Below, piece after piece: positions 7,801 to 10,342 of a stretch of DNA of 10,342 nt. A program made the position numbers and the translations under genes. Numbering within the stretch: the stretch's first letter is position 1; every line of letters starts with the position of its first letter. The notes beneath the pieces were generated by a model. It worked only from the letters and a program-made list of their open reading frames with translations. It searched no databases and had not been told where the DNA came from. Where the stretch lies: positions 1 through 10,342 of the forward strand of contig DASQSZ010000018.1 in the NCBI GenBank assembly GCA_035642125.1, written 5' to 3'. Source of the DNA: CALAED01 sp937891035 (GTDB lineage Bacteria > Actinomycetota > Actinomycetes > Streptosporangiales > Streptosporangiaceae).

Positions 7801-9150
7801 GGCGTGTGGGCGCTGCGCGGCTTCGTCAACGGGCCGCCGTCCCGTATCGATCGGGTGTACGACGCCGGCACGGGCCGGCTCGACACCATGGTCGCGGACG
7901 ACGAACTCGTGGCGATCCTCGACGAGAAGGACCGGGTGCGCGGATCGCGCGACGGCGGCGCCACCTGGCAGGATTTGGTCGTCTCGCCCGGCCTTTTGTC
8001 GCTGGCGCTGCACGACGGGGTGTTCATGGGCATCACCTTCAAGCCGGACAACCTCATCAGCCGCGACCACGGCCGTACCTGGACGGCGTACCCGGCGCCG
8101 ATCAACGGCGCCTCCGAGTTCGACGTGGTGCCGTGGGGCGGTGACTCCCTGCTGTTCGCGTCGAGCCAGGCCGGGCTGTTCCGGACCACCGCGGGCGCCC
8201 CGGCCCAGCGGATCGGGGTGCCGGGAATGACCGTGTACTCCCTCGTCGCGACGGCCGATTCCACCGGACGGCCGATGCTGCTCGCCGGCACCGATTCCGA
8301 CGCGTACCGCACCGCGCTGCCCGCCGGAGACGTCACGCCGGGGACCTCAGAGTGGGGGCTGACGGGCAGTGAGGCCCACATCGGCACCCGGATCGGTCAA
8401 CTGGCCGTCTCGCCGTCGCAGCCAGGCACCTTGTGGAAGATCCGCAAGGCGGCGACCTCGACGTTCTACTTCTACCGAAGCACGGACGGCGGCGCCACGT
8501 GGACGGGCAGGGGCACCGGCGCCGAGACCGCCTTCGACCTCGTCGTCGGGCCCACCGACCCCGACCGCGTCGTCGTGCCCTCCTGGAGCCTGAACGGAGC
8601 CGGACTCTACGTGACCCGTGACGGCGGAGCCACCTGGAAGAAGCTCTTCCACAAGGAGAACTTCACGACGGTCGCGGCGGATCCGGCCGACCCGGACCGG
8701 CTGTGGCTGGGCAGCGCCAAGGGGCTGTACCGCTCGGACGACTTCGGCACCACCGTCACCCAGGTACTGTCCGGCCCGGTCACCGCGATCAGCGTCACCG
8801 GACGCCGCGTCATCGCCGGCGGTGAGACGCTCCGGTGGAGCGATGACGGCGGGCGTACGTTCCGCGACGCCGACAGCGGTGCGCTTCAGATGAAGGTGAG
8901 CAGGATCGTGGTCTCCCCCGTGGAGCCGAACACCGTCTACGCCGCGACGACGACGCACGTGGCGAACGGGCTGATCAAGGGCGGCCGTGGCGTGCTGCGC
9001 AGCACGGACGGCGGCCGTACGTGGGAGAACATCTCCGCTGGGCTGGAAAACCTCGCCGTCGAGTCGCTCACGATCAGTCAGGACGGACGCGCATTGTTCG
9101 CGGGCACCGTGAACGGAGGAGTCCACCGCCTCGACCTGCCCGACCGCTGA
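4813..9150 (+). CDS. Secreted subtilisin-like serine protease (S8) with PA insertion, Ig-like domains and C-terminal Asp-box beta-propeller
   Basis: This 1445-residue extracellular protease has a signal peptide (1-38, cleavage after ANA) and an I9-type propeptide (about 43-140). The S8 catalytic domain covers about 150-620: Asp175 in VVDTG, His214 in GHGTH, oxyanion Asn307 in AGNSG and Ser564 in SGTSMAAPH are all present, so it should be active. A PA domain (about 365-500) is inserted before the serine, as in lactocepin-like subtilases. Two Ig/Fn3-like segments follow (about 640-820). Residues 825-1445 form a BNR/sialidase-type beta-propeller with ten Asp-boxes (SxDxGxTW), at 863, 922, 962, 1045, 1083, 1223, 1268, 1308 (degenerate), 1343 and 1397. 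The propeller may bind polysaccharide or protein substrate. GTG at 4813 is the only start that keeps the signal peptide; GAGGAG lies 11 nt upstream. It is divergent from the two-HTH regulator and ends before strong hairpins. Confidence 0.95.
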   Translation: MQHHIRVVGRRRGRGVAVLGVFTLLAVALVAPPRPANAADGGDRQVIIELDAPPVTAAPSAAAGAARTKQEIAQARSRAAAAQRDVADRAAAADIRLGKRRSITDLVNAIAATVPAADVARLARLPGVRAVHPDRLVRASTDVSAPLIGAPDVWKRTDDQGRPAKGAGVTVAVVDTGVDYTNPSLGGGFGPGHRVVAGNDFVNGDNDPADDNGHGTHVAGIVAGNGPVTGVAPDATITAYKVLDRRGAGLESNVIAALQEAADPANPYRADVVNMSLGIAGDGTDPLGRAATAATEAGVVVVGSAGNSGPATQSVGTPAAADGVIAVGASTSGVRIPAATMVAPVRQRLQTFRAPHSANPPADPLTGDLVDVGAGNPADYDRVGDVRGKVVAYRAALPTNLADVSPRLIEQARLAEDRGAIGLLAYVTGGGPVVGTGADPAEGLAQDPAATAATAATANSAEPGVADVPLRAAASGDSFRMDRIIVLGMDALQWQEIARHLANGKVSIRLSGEDITDNLAAFSSRGPTSRFTLKPDIAAPGVEIRSAWPRAQWGPGVYRLSGTSMAAPHVAGAAALVRQLHPAASGAWVRAALIGSAKGLAGTGPTDQGAGRLSVDAAARATVTAAPSTLSLGLADLSRPTISATGKVTLRNDGSTAVDVTLRAERAPNSPGTATPSTKDARIPAGGSVEVALTVSAPRPAQNADVSGWIVADVRADGAPDVRVPYLLAARPLTVQTSPDPSDGTGDVFVHGPTALARPPVVQVIPPSGPATTVRTTPDHDTWYRAAITGRKPGVYRLVASATAQTGQRLVGTTTWEVAAERAGRAAWTPVGPNSQAGFIATTPADPAVAVINQQGKAGPWLSRDHGRTWTQRNHLPIAGGSGRAIIDARHPNRMWYAVNGTTKGIPPTTFDPTYQGKILRSDDYGRTWRTLDTPDLSMTAFVSDKNTHALVAVTTDGLLVSRDAGDSWTTYPTDLGADVVTAAFGGPDLFLSTRTGVWALRGFVNGPPSRIDRVYDAGTGRLDTMVADDELVAILDEKDRVRGSRDGGATWQDLVVSPGLLSLALHDGVFMGITFKPDNLISRDHGRTWTAYPAPINGASEFDVVPWGGDSLLFASSQAGLFRTTAGAPAQRIGVPGMTVYSLVATADSTGRPMLLAGTDSDAYRTALPAGDVTPGTSEWGLTGSEAHIGTRIGQLAVSPSQPGTLWKIRKAATSTFYFYRSTDGGATWTGRGTGAETAFDLVVGPTDPDRVVVPSWSLNGAGLYVTRDGGATWKKLFHKENFTTVAADPADPDRLWLGSAKGLYRSDDFGTTVTQVLSGPVTAISVTGRRVIAGGETLRWSDDGGRTFRDADSGALQMKVSRIVVSPVEPNTVYAATTTHVANGLIKGGRGVLRSTDGGRTWENISAGLENLAVESLTISQDGRALFAGTVNGGVHRLDLPDR
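6156..6182 (+). repeat. 9-bp tandem repeat inside the subtilase PA insertion
   Basis: The unit CGCGGCGAC occurs three times in a row and begins a fourth copy. It encodes the Ala/Thr run TAATAATA at residues 451-458, probably a flexible surface loop in the PA domain. It looks like slippage-derived low-complexity sequence rather than a binding site. Confidence 0.7.
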
Positions 9151-9152
9151 CC

Positions 9153-9191
9153 CCGGACGCCTGGCCGCCGGACGCCTGGCCGCCGGACGCC
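9153..9191 (+). repeat. 15-bp tandem repeat immediately after the subtilase stop codon
   Basis: CCGGACGCCTGGCCG is present twice exactly (9153-9167 and 9168-9182), and the first nine bases recur at 9183-9191. The array begins 3 nt after the stop and runs into the first terminator hairpin. GGCC and CCGG elements in the repeats can pair with each other, so the array may add secondary structure to the 3' end of the transcript. Confidence 0.75.
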
Positions 9192-9195
9192 GGAT

Positions 9196-9219
9196 CCCCG
9201 GGGGCGGACGCCCCCGGGG
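9196..9219 (+). terminator. Very strong G/C hairpin terminator of the subtilase gene
   Basis: CCCCGGGGGCG (9196-9206) and CGCCCCCGGGG (9209-9219) are exact reverse complements around two bases; in practice a 9-bp stem with a 6-nt loop is more likely. It starts 46 nt after the stop codon. There is no T-run, as is common for actinomycete terminators. Confidence 0.7.
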
Positions 9220-9227
9220 CTGGGACA

Positions 9228-9249
9228 CCCGGGCACGCGACCGCCCGGG
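9228..9249 (+). terminator. Second hairpin of a tandem terminator
   Basis: CCCGGGC (9228-9234) pairs with GCCCGGG (9243-9249) across an 8-nt loop. It lies 8 nt beyond the first hairpin on the same transcript and is likely to act as a back-up terminator between the subtilase and the membrane-protein gene. Confidence 0.5.
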
Positions 9250-9564
9250 CGGGACGCTGGGTCTTCGCCATCGGCGGTTCGGCTCCTCGGCCGGATCTCG
9301 CTGGGATCCGCAGTGGCCGAGTTCACCGAGGCAACCGGAAGAAGCGCCACAATTCGGACACGCGACCCGGAGCCCCCCGCGGAGAAGGCAGCCATTTCCT
9401 CAACCGGCGGGTACGGGCCGCCCTATGAAGCTTCTCGAAAAGGTCGAAAACGCGACCGCGATTCCGCTACCACGGGAAGTTCGTACAAAAGCATGGATAA
9501 AACCCCCGAAACCGCAGCGCCGTCGCATTCCGGAGCGTACCCGCCCGCCAATAGTCTCGAGTTA
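9250..9564. other. Intergenic region of about 315 bp without a convincing gene
   Basis: This stretch has visibly more A/T than its neighbours, especially from about 9420 to 9515. A plus-strand open frame starting with GTG at 9313 covers it, but its third codon positions lack the strong G/C bias of the real genes here, and it continues out of frame through the membrane-protein gene, so I do not call it. A small inverted repeat CGGATC/GATCCG is at 9292-9297 and 9305-9310. The promoter of the downstream gene is expected in the last 40 bp. Confidence 0.5.
9553..9558 (+). promoter_or_regulatory. Candidate -10 element for a leaderless transcript
   Basis: TAGTCT fits TAnnnT, and its position places the expected transcription start at or within a base or two of the A of the ATG at 9565. 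No Shine-Dalgarno sequence precedes that ATG, which fits a leaderless mRNA, common in actinomycetes. The upstream -35 region has no good match (only TTCCGG at 9528-9533 with a long 19-nt spacer). Confidence 0.3.
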
Positions 9565-10342
9565 TGTCAGCCACTACCGCGTCGGTCACCACCGCTACGG
9601 CTTCGGTCCGGACGGTCGTGTGTCGCCGGCGCTGGCGGCGATTGGCCGCGATCGTTCTCGTCGCGGTGTTCCTGGGCGGCGGTCTGTGGCTGCTGCGGTG
9701 GTCGGGCGGCGAGTCGCGGGCGACTCCGGACACGTTCTGGTACGCCCGCGACGCGTTTCGCCGCGCCGGATACCCCGCGCGCGACGCGGACGCGATCGCG
9801 GCGCGGCTCACCTGCCGCAACTATCAACGTTCCGAACTCAGTTATGCGGGCTGCCTGCGCTATCGGACCGATCTGCCACGCTCGGCACCGGTTCGCTTCC
9901 AGCGCATCTTTGCCTCGCGCCCCGGTTATGCGCTGTCGACCGTACCGTTCGTGTGGGTCTTCGGCAGGATCGGATTCGTCATCGGCTCGGCCGCGCTGGG
10001 AGTGGCCTGCGGGGTCGCGATCGTGGTGCTCGCGCTGGCCGCCGGGATGCGGCTCACCCAGGCCCTGCTCGCCGAGACCTTGTTCTATCTGCTGCCGACC
10101 GGTCTGTGGGCCAGCCGGCTGCTCGCCGAGGCACCCATGATGCTGTGCCTGCTCGTCTCGCTGATCGGCGCGGTCCTGCTGCTCCGCGGGCGCGGCGGAC
10201 CCGGCCGCCCGAGCGATCGCGGCGGGCGGAGCGATCACGGCGGGCGGAGCGATCGCGGCGGGCTGATTGGGCTCGGCCGGTTGGGCGGGCGTGGCGGACG
10301 GCGGATCGGCGCGCCCGTCCCCGTGATCTTGCTGGCGGCGGG
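9565..10342 (+). CDS. Polytopic membrane protein, possibly GT-C-type glycosyltransferase (partial, runs off right edge)
   Basis: The frame is open from the ATG at 9565 to the window end (259 codons), with the G/C third-position bias of a real gene. An Arg-rich cytoplasmic start (16-26) precedes a first membrane helix (about 27-45). A roughly 75-residue, probably external loop follows, with TFWYARDAFRRAGYP and two cysteines (C84, C97). Hydrophobic segments lie at about 122-140, 141-160, 166-185 and 190-207. A Gly/Arg/Ser/Asp-rich loop (208-249) comes next, and another helix begins at 250. The phrase RFQRIFASRPGYALSTVPFV resembles the post-loop motif of actinomycete integral-membrane mannosyltransferase-like proteins, so a GT-C fold is possible but not proven. 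An in-frame TAG at 9553-9555 rules out a start further upstream. No ribosome binding site is visible, suggesting leaderless translation. It is separated from the subtilase by tandem hairpins. Confidence 0.8.
10212..10265 (+). repeat. Three 18-bp in-frame tandem repeats in the membrane-protein gene
   Basis: AGCGATCGCGGCGGGCGG at 10212-10229 is repeated at 10230-10247 with one change (CGC to CAC) and at 10248-10265 with one change at the second-last base. The repeats encode SDRGGR, SDHGGR and SDRGGL in what is predicted to be a hydrophilic loop between membrane helices. Unit length is a multiple of three, so expansion keeps the frame. Confidence 0.85.

Noticed and set aside
4990..9228. Several long minus-strand and alternate-frame open frames opposite the subtilase
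   Set aside because: They are mirror frames of a very GC-rich gene: low-complexity Arg/Gly/Ala/Pro translations without domains, while the plus-strand frame is continuous with clear catalytic motifs.
9313..10140. Plus-strand 275-residue frame, also in phase with the subtilase after its stop
   Set aside because: Weak third-position G/C bias before 9565, out of frame over the membrane-protein gene after it, low-complexity translation. Readthrough of the subtilase stop into it is not supported by any domain, and terminators lie between.
1..10342. Search for CRISPR arrays, insertion sequences, tRNA/att sites, toxin-antitoxin or RiPP precursor genes
   Set aside because: No spaced palindromic repeats, transposase or integrase motifs, tRNA-like cloverleafs or Cys/Ser/Thr-rich precursor peptides with credible start sites were found by eye.

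Overview
The window is very GC-rich, with strong G/C bias at third codon positions, GTG as well as ATG starts, secreted polysaccharide- and protein-degrading enzymes, and hairpin terminators without a T-run. This points to a soil-type filamentous actinomycete (Streptosporangiales or Micromonosporaceae-like; the genus cannot be fixed from sequence alone). No rRNA, tRNA, transposase, integrase, CRISPR array or origin is visible.

Left part (1-1800, all minus strand): the first codons of a secreted or membrane protein run off the left edge. Next comes a two-gene operon: a carboxymuconolactone-decarboxylase/AhpD-like protein (1149-1739), translationally coupled by an ATGA overlap to an ECF41-type (SigJ-like) sigma factor with a fused SnoaL-like C-terminal domain (286-1152). 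A near-consensus ECF41 promoter (TGTCACG-N16-TGTC) precedes the operon, suggesting autoregulation. A second, weaker look-alike lies upstream of the partial gene.

Middle (1930-3490, minus strand): a secreted beta-mannanase with signal peptide, GH5 subfamily 8-like catalytic domain, Pro/Thr linker and CBM2. It has its own candidate promoter and a perfect 11-bp terminator hairpin that separates it from the sigma operon.

Right-centre (3573-9249): a TrmB/LuxR-type regulator with two helix-turn-helix domains (minus) is divergent from a 1445-residue secreted subtilase (plus). The subtilase carries a propeptide, a catalytic domain with a PA insertion, Ig-like domains and a C-terminal Asp-box beta-propeller with ten recognisable Asp-boxes. 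The shared 223-bp intergenic region suggests the regulator controls the protease. Two strong hairpins end the protease gene.

Right edge (9250-10342): about 315 bp without a convincing gene, then the start of a polytopic membrane protein (9565 to the edge), probably translated from a leaderless mRNA. It looks weakly like a GT-C-type membrane glycosyltransferase.

Overall this is an ordinary actinomycete secretome/regulation region. The most interesting points are the ECF41 operon with its readable promoter and the subtilase-propeller fusion with its dedicated two-HTH regulator. I did not find a clear new defence or mobile system.
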